Of a stretch of DNA of 64,000 nucleotides, positions 37,238-46,477 are shown piece after piece. The notes beneath the pieces are model-generated. The model saw only the letters and a list, made by a program, of their open reading frames with translations, was not told where the DNA came from and did not search any database. The stretch comes from Polaromonas sp. GTDB taxonomy: Bacteria; Pseudomonadota; Gammaproteobacteria; Burkholderiales; Burkholderiaceae_C. Location of the stretch: NCBI GenBank assembly GCA_013297865.1, contig JAAFIP010000002.1, positions 62,001 through 126,000 on the forward strand, given 5' to 3'. The position numbers and the translations under genes were made by a program. Within the stretch, counting starts at the first letter, position 1, and each line of letters opens with the position of its first letter.

Positions 37238-38332
37238 TTATGCACTGGCTGGATAGGTGCCCAGCACTTTGTAGAAAGCACACAGACTGCGCAGCTCTGC
37301 CAACGCGGCGGCGACATGGGGCTGGGCAGCGTGGCCTGCGAGATCGATATAAAAATAATACTCCCACTGCCCGGTGCGCGCAGGGCGCGATTCAAACCGG
37401 GTCATAGAGACGCCATGGTTTTTCAGCGGGACCAGCAGGTCGTGCACCGCGCCAGGCTTGTTGGGCACGGACACAATCAGGCTGGTGCAGTCCTTGCCGC
37501 TGGCCTGGGGTGCAGCCAGCGTATCAGGCAGGCAGATGATGCTAAAGCGTGTGCGGTTGAAGGCGTCGTCCTGCACGGCATGGGCCGCAATATGCAGGCC
37601 AAACTGCGAGGCCGCGCGTTCGCTGGCCAAAGCCGCCCAGGCGGGGTTGTCCGCTGCCAGGCGAGCACCTTCTGCGTTGCTGGACACCGCGCGGCGCTGT
37701 GCGTGAGGCAAGTGCTTGTTAAGCCACTCCTGGCATTGTGCCAGCGCCAGCTGATGGGCCAGCACGACCTCAATGCCCTCGAGCGAATCAGTTTTGCGCA
37801 GCACGTTGTGGCGCACCATCAGGCTGACTTCGCCCACCACATGGGCGGGGGTGTGCAAAAACAGATCGAGCGAGCGGGTGACTACGCCTTCGGTGGAGTT
37901 TTCCACACCCACCACTCCATACTGCGCAGTGCCCGCCGCTGTGGCGTGGAAAACCTCGTCAAAGTTGGCGCAGTAAATCAGCTCTACGCTGCTGCCGAAG
38001 AATTCAATGGCGGCCTGCTCGCAGAAAGTGCCTGCCGGGCCCAGCACGGCCACGCGCTGCGGGGCCTCCAGGCTGCGGCAGGCCGACATGACTTCGCGCC
38101 AGATATGGCTGATATTTTCGGCTTTCAGGGGGCCTGTGTTGGCATCCTGCAGGCCGCGAATCACCTGTGCTTCGCGCTCGGGACGGTAGACGCCAGAGCC
38201 TTCGATGCGTTTGATTTCACCAACTTCGTTGGCCAGACTGGCGCGCTGGTTGAGCAAAGCCAACAGCTGCAGGTCCAGCGCATCAATATCAACACGCAAC
38301 TGGGCCAGAGAGCGTAAAGGGGCTTTACTCAT
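37238..38332 (-). CDS. pheA: chorismate mutase / prephenate dehydratase
   Basis: The P-protein of phenylalanine synthesis. The track ORF has a long false extension; the ATG at 38332 gives 364 aa. Residues ~1-90 are chorismate mutase (LRVDIDALDLQLLALLNQRA), ~95-275 prephenate dehydratase (VAVLGPAGTFCEQAA, GVVGVENSTEGVV), and the rest an ACT domain with the Phe-binding ESRP motif (TRFESRPARTG). The ribosome-binding site is weak. It starts 10 bp after the DUF2059 gene. Confidence 0.94.
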   Translation of the reverse strand: MSKAPLRSLAQLRVDIDALDLQLLALLNQRASLANEVGEIKRIEGSGVYRPEREAQVIRGLQDANTGPLKAENISHIWREVMSACRSLEAPQRVAVLGPAGTFCEQAAIEFFGSSVELIYCANFDEVFHATAAGTAQYGVVGVENSTEGVVTRSLDLFLHTPAHVVGEVSLMVRHNVLRKTDSLEGIEVVLAHQLALAQCQEWLNKHLPHAQRRAVSSNAEGARLAADNPAWAALASERAASQFGLHIAAHAVQDDAFNRTRFSIICLPDTLAAPQASGKDCTSLIVSVPNKPGAVHDLLVPLKNHGVSMTRFESRPARTGQWEYYFYIDLAGHAAQPHVAAALAELRSLCAFYKVLGTYPASA

Positions 38333-38342
38333 ACATGCGTGA

Positions 38343-38966
38343 TCAGGGTTTTTTGGCAGGGGCAGAGGAGGGCGCGGGTGCAGGCGCAGGCGCTGGGGCA
38401 CCATTCGGAGCAGGCGTGCCGGTGATCTTGGCCGCTGTCGCATCGAAAGCCTTACCGCGCGACTCCACATCAGCGCGTGTGCCGTCGACGATGGCTTTGA
38501 CATACACATTGCCCAGCTCAGGCGCTGTGCTCTGGTATTTCTTGTACGCAGGGGCTTCCATCAGGGCGGCCAGCTGCTTGAGCTCGTCTTCGCTGAAACG
38601 CTCGGTGTAAGCCGTCACCAGGGCATCGCTGCGCACTTTGGCCGCCTGTGCTGTCACGGCCTTGAGTGTGGCGTCGTTGAATTTTTTCAGTTCCGCATCC
38701 AGTGCGGTCACCGCACTTTGCCGCTTGGCCTCGGGCATTGCGGCTACGCGGTCGCTCCAGTTGCCAATCAACTGCTGCGTGGCAGAGCCCGCAATCTGCT
38801 CAAGCAGGCGGTCCATTTCAGGGCCTGCCTGCGCAGCCACCACGCGCGCTGCCAGGGTGCGCTTGGCATCGGTGGTTTGGGCATGAATGGGGCCACTAGC
38901 CCAATAGAATATCGCGGCGGCAGCTACGATTTTAGTAGCAAATTTGATGAATTGAAATGATGTCAT
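38343..38966 (-). CDS. exported DUF2059 protein with repeat-derived signal peptide
   Basis: A 207-aa secreted protein from the ATG at 38966 (GAGG seven bases upstream). The mature part matches DUF2059, a helical domain of unknown function (SEDELKQLAALMEAPAYKKY). A Pro/Ala-rich tail (PAPNGAPAPAPAPAPSSAPAKKP) ends it. The signal peptide, residues ~1-29 with likely cleavage after PIHA, has its core (TKIVAAAAIFYWASG) encoded by an interspersed repeat copy. It sits between gyrA and pheA, where many Burkholderiales carry serC. Confidence 0.85.
   Translation of the reverse strand: MTSFQFIKFATKIVAAAAIFYWASGPIHAQTTDAKRTLAARVVAAQAGPEMDRLLEQIAGSATQQLIGNWSDRVAAMPEAKRQSAVTALDAELKKFNDATLKAVTAQAAKVRSDALVTAYTERFSEDELKQLAALMEAPAYKKYQSTAPELGNVYVKAIVDGTRADVESRGKAFDATAAKITGTPAPNGAPAPAPAPAPSSAPAKKP
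38891..38940 (-). repeat. interspersed repeat copy R3 (DUF2059 signal peptide)
   Basis: Read on the minus strand: GCTAC-N7-GTAGCTGC, then GCGATATTCTATTGGGCT. The stem GCTAC/GTAGC lies at 38923-38939. The core differs from the others only in GCCGCCGCG for GCTCCCGCG. The copy encodes the hydrophobic core of the signal peptide. Confidence 0.82.
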
Positions 38967-39023
38967 GGTGTGTGTCCTCAGTAAGGCTGGCAACGCGGGC
39001 AGGCCGCGTTGCGCTGCGTGGGA

Positions 39024-41714
39024 TTACTTGGCAGATTCGCCGTTATCAGTGTCGCCCCCATTTGCACCACCGTTGTTACCGTTTGCTTCACCGTCTATCG
39101 CGTCATCCACGCCTTCACCCGCATCGGCTACCGCATCGTTTTCAACAATACGCTGCAGGCCGCTGAGCTTGGAGCCTGCGTCCAGCGCAATCAGGGTCAC
39201 GCCCTGCGTGGCGCGGCCCAGCTCGCGCATCTCGGCAACGCGGGTGCGCACCAGCACGCCCTTGTCGGTGATCATCATGATTTCGTCATCGGCATGCACC
39301 AGCGTGGCGGCCACGATTTTGCCGTTGCGCTCAGACTGCTGGATGGCGATCATGCCCTTGGTGCCGCGTCCGTGGCGGGTATATTCGCCAATCGGGGTGC
39401 GTTTGCCGTAGCCGTTCTCGGTGGCGGTCAGCACGCTTTGCAGCTCGTCTTCGGCCACCAACATGGCGATCACGCTCTGGCCTTCGTCCAGCGTCATACC
39501 GCGCACACCGCGTGCCGTGCGGCCCACGGCACGTACGTCGTCTTCGTCAAAGCGCACGGCCTTGCCGCCGTCGCTGAACAGCATCACGTCGTGTTTGCCG
39601 TCAGTAATGGCTGCGCCAATCAAATAGTCGCCTTCGTCCAAGTCCACCGCGATGATGCCGCCTTTGCGTGGGTTGTTGAAGTCTTCCAGCGGCGTCTTTT
39701 TCACCGTGCCCATGGAGGTGGCCATGAAGACAAAATGGTCGGCCGGGAAGCTACGGTTGTCGCCTGTGAGGGCCAGCACCACGTTGATCTTTTCGCCCTC
39801 TTGCAGCGGGAACATGTTGACAATCGGCCGGCCACGCGAGCCGCGGGTGCCAGCGGGCACCTCCCACACCTTGAGCCAGTACATGCGGCCCCGGTTGGAA
39901 AAGCACAGCAAATAGTCATGGGTGTTGGCAATGAAGAGCTGGTCGATCCAGTCGTCTTCCTTGGTCTGCGTGGCCTGCTTGCCGCGCCCGCCGCGTTTTT
40001 GCGCGCGGTATTCAGACAGGGGCTGGCTCTTGATGTAGCCGCTGTGCGAAAGGGTAACCACCATGTCGGTCGGCGTGATCAAGTCCTCGGTGGACATGTC
40101 CTGCGCGTTATGCTCGATCTGGCTGCGGCGTGCACCCAGCTTGGTTTGGCCAAACTCGGTTTTGATGGCAATCAGCTCGTCGCTGATGATGACCGATACA
40201 CGCTCGGGCTTGGCCAGAATGTCCAGCAGGTCTTCGATGACCGACATGACTTCCTTGTATTCAGCCACGATCTTGTCCTGCTCCAGGCCGGTCAAGCGCT
40301 GCAGGCGCATGTTCAGGATTTCGGTGGTCTGCGCTTCGCTCAAGCGGTACAGGCCATCTTTTTGCAGGCCAAACTGCGCTTCCATGCCATTGGGGCGGTA
40401 GTCATCGGCATTGACCGCGCTGCCGTCGGCGCGGGTGCGGGTGAGCATTTCCTTGACGATCTTGCTGTCCCACACCTTGGTCATCAGCTCGGCTTTGGCC
40501 ACGGGTGGAGTCGGCGCATTGCGGATGATGCGGATGAACTCGTCAATATTGGCCAGGGCCACGGCCAGGCCTTCGAGCAAGTGACCGCGATCGCGCGCTT
40601 TGCGCAGCTCAAATACAGTGCGGCGTGTAACCACCTCGCGGCGGTGTTCCAGAAATACCTGCACCAGGTCGCGCAAGTTGCAAAGCTTTGGCTGGCCGTC
40701 GATCAGCGCTACCATATTGATACCGAAGGTATCCTGCAATTGCGTCTGTTTGTAAAGATTGTTAAGCACCACCTCGGGTACTTCGCCGCGCTTGAGCTCA
40801 ATCACCAGGCGCATGCCTGACTTGTCAGACTCGTCCTGGATATGCGAGATGCCTTCGAGTTTTTTCTCGTGCACCAGCTCGGCCATACGCTCCTGCAGCG
40901 TCTTTTTGTTCACCTGGTAAGGCAGCTCGTCCACGATGATGGACTGGCGGTTGCCTTTGTCGATGTCTTCAAAGTGCACCTTGGCACGCATCACGACGCG
41001 GCCACGGCCTGTGCGGTAGCCCTCTTTGACGCCGGACAGGCCATAAATGATGCCGGCAGTAGGAAAGTCGGGCGCAGGAATGATCTCGATCAGCTCATCC
41101 ACCGTAGCCTGTGGGTTTTTCAGCAGGTGCAGGCAGGCGTCGACCACTTCGTTGAGGTTGTGCGGCGGAATATTGGTGGCCATACCCACGGCAATGCCCG
41201 TGGAGCCGTTGACCAGCAGGTTGGGCAGCCGCGTGGGCATGACCAGGGGTTCTTTTTCGCTGCCATCGTAGTTAGGGCCGAAGTCAACTGTCTCCTTGTC
41301 CAGATCGGCCAGCACTTCGTGGGCGATTTTGGCCAGGCGGATTTCGGTGTACCGCATGGCGGCGGGGTTGTCACCGTCTACCGAGCCAAAGTTGCCCTGG
41401 CCGTCCACCAGCATGTGGCGCAGCGAAAAGTCCTGTGCCATGCGCACAATGGTGTCATATACAGCGGTATCGCCGTGGGGGTGGTATTTACCGATCACAT
41501 CGCCCACGATACGGGCGGATTTTTTGTAAGGGCGGTTGTAATCGTTGTTCAGCTCGTGCATCGCAAACAATACACGGCGGTGCACCGGTTTGAGGCCATC
41601 GCGGGCATCGGGCAGGGCGCGGCCCACGATCACGCTCATGGCGTAATCTAAATAGCTGCGGCGCATTTCCTCTTCAAGACTGATGGGCAGAGTTTCTTTG
41701 GCAAATTGGGTCAT
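39024..41714 (-). CDS. gyrA: DNA gyrase subunit A
   Basis: An 896-aa type II topoisomerase subunit. The catalytic Tyr is Y122 in AAMRYTE. The quinolone region reads [17 protein letters not shown], with Thr at the E. coli 83 position and Asp at 87; Thr is common in wild-type relatives. The GyrA box is KRGGRGK. The C-terminus ends in an Asp/Asn/Gly-rich tail ([20 protein letters not shown]). ATG at 41714. Confidence 0.97.
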   Translation of the reverse strand: MTQFAKETLPISLEEEMRRSYLDYAMSVIVGRALPDARDGLKPVHRRVLFAMHELNNDYNRPYKKSARIVGDVIGKYHPHGDTAVYDTIVRMAQDFSLRHMLVDGQGNFGSVDGDNPAAMRYTEIRLAKIAHEVLADLDKETVDFGPNYDGSEKEPLVMPTRLPNLLVNGSTGIAVGMATNIPPHNLNEVVDACLHLLKNPQATVDELIEIIPAPDFPTAGIIYGLSGVKEGYRTGRGRVVMRAKVHFEDIDKGNRQSIIVDELPYQVNKKTLQERMAELVHEKKLEGISHIQDESDKSGMRLVIELKRGEVPEVVLNNLYKQTQLQDTFGINMVALIDGQPKLCNLRDLVQVFLEHRREVVTRRTVFELRKARDRGHLLEGLAVALANIDEFIRIIRNAPTPPVAKAELMTKVWDSKIVKEMLTRTRADGSAVNADDYRPNGMEAQFGLQKDGLYRLSEAQTTEILNMRLQRLTGLEQDKIVAEYKEVMSVIEDLLDILAKPERVSVIISDELIAIKTEFGQTKLGARRSQIEHNAQDMSTEDLITPTDMVVTLSHSGYIKSQPLSEYRAQKRGGRGKQATQTKEDDWIDQLFIANTHDYLLCFSNRGRMYWLKVWEVPAGTRGSRGRPIVNMFPLQEGEKINVVLALTGDNRSFPADHFVFMATSMGTVKKTPLEDFNNPRKGGIIAVDLDEGDYLIGAAITDGKHDVMLFSDGGKAVRFDEDDVRAVGRTARGVRGMTLDEGQSVIAMLVAEDELQSVLTATENGYGKRTPIGEYTRHGRGTKGMIAIQQSERNGKIVAATLVHADDEIMMITDKGVLVRTRVAEMRELGRATQGVTLIALDAGSKLSGLQRIVENDAVADAGEGVDDAIDGEANGNNGGANGGDTDNGESAK

Positions 41715-42036
41715 ATTTCAGCGTGAAAATCAGTCTCGTGGAGTGAACTTGCATCTAGAGCGGGTCGGCAGGCTACCCTTAACCTGCTGATTTTAGCTGG
41801 CTTTGGGCGCTGTCCCGGACCACTTGGCTGACATTGCGCACAGGCATATTGCGGGTGCTGTTGTCTGTGGTTTTGTCGCGCCCAAGCAACATTAGCGGGC
41901 CGCTGGCGTGTGTTGTAACAGCAAATTTGGTTGCGGGCGCGGGCTGTGGCACAATCAGTCCACGAGTTAATTTGTTTCTGGCAAGAAACTCGCCTTGGCA
42001 CAGCTCGCGCTGTAGTATCAAATTTTGAGGATGAAT
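41715..42036. promoter_or_regulatory. divergent gyrA / ompA intergenic region
   Basis: A 322-bp non-coding gap between divergent genes. On the plus strand a likely ompA promoter is TTGGTT (41927-41932), 17-bp spacer, CACAAT (41950-41955), giving a ~75-base leader. The ORFs in this gap (41711..42082 minus and its neighbours) look random. No repeat or RNA gene is visible. Confidence 0.5.
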
Positions 42037-42732
42037 ATGAAGAAACTAAACAAAGTAGCCGTATTGTTCGCATCCGTCGCACTGGCAGGTACTGCTTTCG
42101 CGGCTGGTTCGAGCACAGCTTCCGACAACTGGCGCAATTCCCACGGCAATCTGCAGTGGAAATCCGCAGACGGCACTCTGTGCTGGCGCGATGCCAACTG
42201 GACTCCAGCTACTGCAGCTCCTGGCTGTGACGGCGCGATTGCCGCTCCTGTAGCCGCTCCTGCCCCAGCACCGGCCCCAGCGCCAGCGCCTGTTGCACCA
42301 CGCGCTGCCCCAGCACCGGCTCCTGCTCCAGCACCTGCTCCAGCACCAGCAGCAGCTCCTCAGCCACCAGCAGCTACCAAGGTAACTTACGCTGCTGACG
42401 CCTTCTTTGACGTCAACAAGTCTGTCATCAAGCCAGACGGCAAAGCCAAGTTGGACGACCTGGTCGGCAAGATCAAGGACATCAACCTCGAAGTCATCAT
42501 TGCTGTGGGTCACACCGACAGCGACGGCGGCGACGCTTTCAACCAGGCTCTGTCGGTTCGCCGTGCAGAAGCTGTCAAGGCCTACTTGACCAGCAAAGGT
42601 GTTGAAAAGAACCGCGTTTACACCGAAGGTAAGGGCGAGAAGCAGCCTGTTGCTGACAACAAGACCAAAGACGGCAAGGCCAAAAACCGCCGCGTTGAGA
42701 TCGAAGTGGTCGGTACCCGCGCCAACAAGTAA
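42037..42732 (+). CDS. ompA: OmpA-family protein without beta-barrel
   Basis: A 231-aa exported protein. The ATG at 42037 has GAGG six bases upstream; the TTG at 42025 in the track is not needed. A signal peptide (KKLNKVAVLFASVALAGTAFA) is followed by a short Cys-containing segment (LCWRDANWTPATAAPGC), an Ala/Pro repeat linker (~75-112) and a C-terminal OmpA peptidoglycan-binding domain (AFFDVNKSVIKPDG, VGHTDSDGGDAFNQALSVRRAEAV). There is no eight-strand barrel. It probably tethers the envelope to peptidoglycan and is strongly expressed, judging from its terminator and codon use. Confidence 0.92.
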   Translation: MKKLNKVAVLFASVALAGTAFAAGSSTASDNWRNSHGNLQWKSADGTLCWRDANWTPATAAPGCDGAIAAPVAAPAPAPAPAPAPVAPRAAPAPAPAPAPAPAPAAAPQPPAATKVTYAADAFFDVNKSVIKPDGKAKLDDLVGKIKDINLEVIIAVGHTDSDGGDAFNQALSVRRAEAVKAYLTSKGVEKNRVYTEGKGEKQPVADNKTKDGKAKNRRVEIEVVGTRANK

Positions 42733-42748
42733 TCTTCGGGTTACCTCG

Positions 42749-42776
42749 CAAAAAGCCGCCTTCGGGCGGCTTTTTT
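42749..42776 (+). terminator. rho-independent terminator of ompA
   Basis: AAAAGCCGCC-TTC-GGGCGGCTTTTTT forms a 10-bp GC-rich stem with a small loop and a T-tract, 17 bp after the ompA stop. Confidence 0.92.
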
Positions 42777-42933
42777 CATGGGCCAGACCATCTGGACCAT
42801 CCTGAATGACCTATCCTGGTATAGATCGGCACTGACCAGTGCTTTCAACGCTGACCCTGCTGACCCCGTTGGATACACGCAACGAAATCCCTTGTAATGG
42901 GTGTCATCTTGCAATTTGCGACAATAGCGTCCT

Positions 42934-43665
42934 ATGACCCAAGCCAACGCAGCGCCTCACCCCCACCACAGCAACGCCGACCCCGCCGAGCTGGCCAAGT
43001 TTTCCGATCTGGCGCACCGCTGGTGGGACAAAACCAGCGAGTTCAAGCCGCTGCACCAGATCAACCCCCTGCGGCTGGACTGGATTGACAGCCTGGCCTC
43101 TGTGAAGGGCAAAACCGTGCTCGACGTGGGCTGTGGCGGCGGCATACTGGCTGATGCGATGGCCCGCAAGGGCGCCACCGTCACGGGTATTGACCTGTCT
43201 GTCAAAGCCCTGAAGGTGGCCCAGCTGCATGCGCTGGAGGCCCAAACACCTAATGTGAGCTACCGTGAGATCAGCGCAGAAGCCCTGGCGGCTGAAGCAC
43301 CGGGCAGCTTTGATGTGGTCACCTGCATGGAGATGCTCGAGCATGTGCCCGATCCGTCTTTGGTGGTGCAGGCCTGCAGCCGCCTGGTCAAGCCCGGTGG
43401 CTGGGTGTTTTTCAGCACCATCAACCGCCGCCCCAAAGCCTGGCTGCTGGCCGTGGTGGGCGCAGAATATGTGCTGGGCATGTTGCCCAAGGGCACCCAC
43501 GAATATGCCAAGTTCATCCGCCCGAGTGAGCTGGCCCAGTACCTGCGTGCCAACCAGCTCAGCCTGCAGGAGAGCAAAGGCCTGCAATACAACCCGCTGA
43601 CGCAGCGTTACTGGCTCAACCAGGACACCAGTGTGAACTACCTGTTTGCCACGCGCAGGGCATGA
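42934..43665 (+). CDS. ubiG: ubiquinone biosynthesis O-methyltransferase
   Basis: A SAM-dependent O-methyltransferase for two steps of ubiquinone synthesis. It has 243 aa with [20 protein letters not shown] near the N-terminus, motif [10 protein letters not shown], and [10 protein letters not shown]. The position after ompA and before gph is common in Burkholderiales. Confidence 0.95.
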   Translation: MTQANAAPHPHHSNADPAELAKFSDLAHRWWDKTSEFKPLHQINPLRLDWIDSLASVKGKTVLDVGCGGGILADAMARKGATVTGIDLSVKALKVAQLHALEAQTPNVSYREISAEALAAEAPGSFDVVTCMEMLEHVPDPSLVVQACSRLVKPGGWVFFSTINRRPKAWLLAVVGAEYVLGMLPKGTHEYAKFIRPSELAQYLRANQLSLQESKGLQYNPLTQRYWLNQDTSVNYLFATRRA

Positions 43666-43690
43666 AGACCTGCGCATGAAGACACTCTCA

Positions 43691-43748
43691 ATACTATTAT
43701 TTTGATAGCTGCTCCCGCGATATTCTATTGGCCTGGAGCCCCAAAATA
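43691..43748 (+). repeat. interspersed repeat copy R4 (ubiG-gph gap)
   Basis: CTATTATTTTGATAG stem followed by the core CTGCTCCCGCGATATTCTATTGG. It occupies half of the 113-bp gap between ubiG and gph. Confidence 0.85.
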
Positions 43749-43778
43749 CTCAAATAAACACACCAATATCTGACCACC

Positions 43779-44474
43779 ATGCCGCCTTCGATTCCTGCTG
43801 CGCACGCAGCGCCCCTAGCCATCTTTTTTGACCTGGATGGCACCTTGATCGACAGCGCGCCCGACCTGGGCGCCGCGGCCGACAAAATGCGCACCGACCG
43901 TGGCATGTCCTCATTGCCGCTGGAGCTGTACCGCCCGATGGCGGGCGCGGGTGCGCGCGGCATGCTCAAGATAGGCTTTGGCATGTCGCCAGAACACAGT
44001 GATTTTGCTGCCATGCGCGAGGAGTTTTTCCAGAACTACGAGCGCAATCTGGTGGAGCGAACCTATGCTTTTGACGGAGTGGCCAGCATGCTTGAGAGCT
44101 TGCAGCAGCAGGGCATTGCCTGGGGCATCGTGACCAACAAATCCAGGCGCTTCACCGATCCGCTGGCGCGCCTGATGCCTGTGCTGCACGGCGCCTGTGC
44201 CGTGGTCAGCGGCGACACCACGCCGCATGCCAAACCGCACCCCGCCCCTGTGCTGGAGGCCGCGCGCATCGCCGGCTTGCCGCCTGCGCAGTGCTGGTAT
44301 GTGGGCGACGACAAGCGCGATATTGACGCCGGCCGCGCGGCAGGCATGTTCAGCGTGGCCGCTGCCTGGGGCTATCTGGGCGAACACGCTGTGGACAGCT
44401 GGGGCGCCGACGCGGTGGCCCACACGCCCGGCGAGCTCAGCGCGTGGCTGGGCCCGCAGCGCCGCAGCGCCTGA
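43779..44474 (+). CDS. gph: phosphoglycolate phosphatase
   Basis: A HAD-superfamily hydrolase of 231 aa that removes phosphate from 2-phosphoglycolate. Motif I FFDLDGTLIDSAPD is at about 14-27, motif II VTNKSR, and motif III/IV WYVGDDKRDIDAG. It is followed by the unknown secreted protein three bases later. Confidence 0.92.
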   Translation: MPPSIPAAHAAPLAIFFDLDGTLIDSAPDLGAAADKMRTDRGMSSLPLELYRPMAGAGARGMLKIGFGMSPEHSDFAAMREEFFQNYERNLVERTYAFDGVASMLESLQQQGIAWGIVTNKSRRFTDPLARLMPVLHGACAVVSGDTTPHAKPHPAPVLEAARIAGLPPAQCWYVGDDKRDIDAGRAAGMFSVAAAWGYLGEHAVDSWGADAVAHTPGELSAWLGPQRRSA

Positions 44475-44477
44475 GCC

Positions 44478-45035
44478 ATGCGGATGCACGCTTTGCTTCG
44501 CGCTGTTGTCATCGCCGCAGGCCTGAGCGCCTGTGTGATGCACACCGCTGCCGTGGCCTGCTTTGACGAAAAAAAGTTAGCGCACACTATTGAAAATTTG
44601 CCTGCAGGTGCAGTGTTGTACGTGTGGTCGCCCCGCATGGTGCTGTCGGCCCAGCATGCGGCCAGCGCGCAGCGGCAGGCGGCCGCGCAGGGCCTGGCTT
44701 TTATCGCGTTGCACGATGCTGGCGTACCTGAGGCCGAGATCAAAGCGGCGCTGTCAGCACTGGCCGGCTCAGGCCATGCACTGCACAGCAGCAGTGCGCA
44801 GGTGCTGGCAGGCAGCCAAGGCCTGTGCGCCCGCAGCCTGCTGGAGCGCGACGCGCTGCGCCACTTTCCCACCGCCTTCGTGCTGCACAGCGGCCAGGTG
44901 CACCGCCACGCCATCATCGGGGCCATGCCAGAGGCGGCCTGGGCGCACAGCATTGCGCAGCGCCTGCCCCAGCGTGGCGCGCAGGCCTCTGCGCAAGCTG
45001 CCGCGCGCCTGCCAGTAGCCAGAGTGCAGCCATGA
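44478..45035 (+). CDS. exported protein of unknown function
   Basis: A 185-aa protein with an N-terminal signal sequence (LLRAVVIAAGLSACVMHTAAVA). The mature part contains LPAGAVLYVWSPRMVLSAQHA, HDAGVPEAEI, and near the end FPTAFVLHSGQVHRHAIIG, a pattern reminiscent of a thioredoxin-like fold without CxxC. I do not recognise the family. The stop overlaps the next gene's ATG by 4 bp, so the two proteins probably work together. Confidence 0.65.
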   Translation: MRMHALLRAVVIAAGLSACVMHTAAVACFDEKKLAHTIENLPAGAVLYVWSPRMVLSAQHAASAQRQAAAQGLAFIALHDAGVPEAEIKAALSALAGSGHALHSSSAQVLAGSQGLCARSLLERDALRHFPTAFVLHSGQVHRHAIIGAMPEAAWAHSIAQRLPQRGAQASAQAAARLPVARVQP

Positions 45036-46282
45036 CTATCCATCGTAGCGCTATATTTTTAATAGCTGCTCCCGCTATATTTCATTGGGCTGCAGCCCAA
45101 AACGTCTCTCAAAACATGCTGCCGCAGCAGTGTATTCCTGCCAACACCTTCACCGCGCTGTCCCCCGCGCTGGTAGGCCAGCAGACAGACGCTTACGGCA
45201 ACACCAGCGTGGCCTTGGGCAGCTATGAGCGCATCAGCCCGGACGGCCGCTTTGTGCTGCGCAGCTTCTCGGGCGGGCGGCTGGGCGAGGTGAGCCTGGT
45301 GGAGCTCAGCGCCACAGGCCAGGCCGTGGCGGCCTACGACACCCCGCTGTCCAACGAGGCTTTCCCGGTGCAGGGCAGCTGGCGCTATCTGGTCAATGTG
45401 AACGGCGATCACTACAGCTTCAGCAGCATTCTTCGCAACAACAGCCAGCGCAAGCAAAGCCCGGTGTTTCGCGGCGGCATGACCGGTTTTTATGCAGCGG
45501 CCTCCGAGCTGCCTGCCGCAGCCTCTGACAAGCCCGGGCAGGTGCGTATCCGCTCCATGAGCTGGCCCAATGCCAACAGCGACGGCGAGCGCCAGGGCGA
45601 GGGGGCTTTGGTGGCGCGCACCTTGACCATAGACACCGCCAACGGCCGCGTGGTGGCAGACAGCGGCCAAGTGGGTCTGTGCAGAGAACGTGTGCGCGAG
45701 GACGGCCCGTTTTACGCGCTGCCCATGATCAGCGTGGATGGCTTGGAGTTTGCCGCCGTGCCGCAAACCCCCGTCAAAGGCGAGCAGACCATGCGCATCT
45801 TTGCCTTTGGCGCGCAGGGCACGGGCTGCACGCCGCGCGCGGTGTTTGGCTTTTCCAGCGGCAAGACCATTTTTGGCTTTCCCCACGCCGACGCAGGCGC
45901 AGCCGACCTGGCCTACGAATACCGCGCCAATGTCTGGTGGGTCAGCCGCGGCCCTGGCATGCCGCCCGATGGCCTGCGCTTTAACATCGCCCCGTATTAC
46001 GCCAACCCCCGCACCCTGCTGCTGGCCAGCGCCTTCCCCGGCATCACGCGCGACGGCCGGGTGATCTACGGCGCTACCCTCAAAGACTGCCCTGCAGACC
46101 CCAGCAAGCCCTGCACCAACCAGGCAGGCTATGTGATCAGCGACCCCTACCAAAGCAACGCCTACCAGCAGTATCTGCAACAGCCCGGCGCCAGCCCAGC
46201 GGCCCGCAGGCAATGCATCACCCACGCCGACGTGGCCCGCGAACGGGCGGCTTTTGCCAAGCTGCACGGTCTGGCGCCATAG
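45032..46282 (+). CDS. exported protein of unknown function with repeat-derived signal peptide
   Basis: From the ATG at 45032 (a 4-bp overlap with the upstream stop) the protein has 416 aa; the track start at 44825 is a read-through of the previous gene. The signal peptide MTIHRSAIFLIAAPAIFHWAAA is encoded almost wholly by a repeat copy, with likely cleavage after AAA. The mature part has short motifs such as ISPDGRFVLRSFS, WRYLVNVNG and GITRDGRVIYGATLKDCPADP suggesting a beta-propeller-like fold. Paired Cys residues suggest a periplasmic location. No named family recognised. Confidence 0.7.
   Translation: MTIHRSAIFLIAAPAIFHWAAAQNVSQNMLPQQCIPANTFTALSPALVGQQTDAYGNTSVALGSYERISPDGRFVLRSFSGGRLGEVSLVELSATGQAVAAYDTPLSNEAFPVQGSWRYLVNVNGDHYSFSSILRNNSQRKQSPVFRGGMTGFYAAASELPAAASDKPGQVRIRSMSWPNANSDGERQGEGALVARTLTIDTANGRVVADSGQVGLCRERVREDGPFYALPMISVDGLEFAAVPQTPVKGEQTMRIFAFGAQGTGCTPRAVFGFSSGKTIFGFPHADAGAADLAYEYRANVWWVSRGPGMPPDGLRFNIAPYYANPRTLLLASAFPGITRDGRVIYGATLKDCPADPSKPCTNQAGYVISDPYQSNAYQQYLQQPGASPAARRQCITHADVARERAAFAKLHGLAP
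45048..45104 (+). repeat. interspersed repeat copy R5 (signal peptide of 45032 gene)
   Basis: GCTATATTTTTAATAGC stem (45050-45066), core CTGCTCCCGCTATATTTCATTGG, then a perfect 16-bp palindrome TTGGGCTGCAGCCCAA (45085-45100). It supplies codons for residues ~6-24 of the exported protein. Confidence 0.87.
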
Positions 46283-46324
46283 TGCCTGTAGCTGGGCTGC
46301 TGCAGGGCATTTTTATAAGGTCTA

Positions 46325-46382
46325 CGGGCTTCCAGGCCAATAGAATATCGCGGGAGCAGCTATTAAATATATAGCATTTATC
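46325..46382 (-). repeat. interspersed repeat copy R6 (upstream of desaturase)
   Basis: GGCCAATAGAATATCGCGGGAGCAGCTATT, then the stem GCTAT-N7-ATAGC (46359-46375). It lies in the 195-bp gap between the exported protein and the desaturase. I see nothing else in this gap. Confidence 0.87.
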
Positions 46383-46477
46383 ACGCCTTCAAACAGCCTT
46401 TAGCGTTGCGCATGCCAGCGCCCACATGGCCGTTCCAGCCCACTCCACGCCTGCCTACGCTGCCCTACAATGACACT

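Noticed and set aside
39009-40820. 603-aa plus-strand ORF opposite gyrA
   Set aside because: Antisense to gyrA; composition (many His, Gln, Val, Phe) is typical of a shadow frame and there is no motif.
39024-41714. Thr at GyrA position 83 as a quinolone-resistance change
   Set aside because: Thr is a common wild-type residue at this place in beta-proteobacteria and Pseudomonas; Asp87 is unchanged.
42238-42375. DNA repeat in ompA
   Set aside because: It encodes an Ala/Pro linker common in envelope proteins; the repetition is explained by the protein.
45059-46267. 402-aa minus ORF opposite the exported protein
   Set aside because: The plus frame has a coupled start, signal peptide and sensible composition; the minus frame has none.
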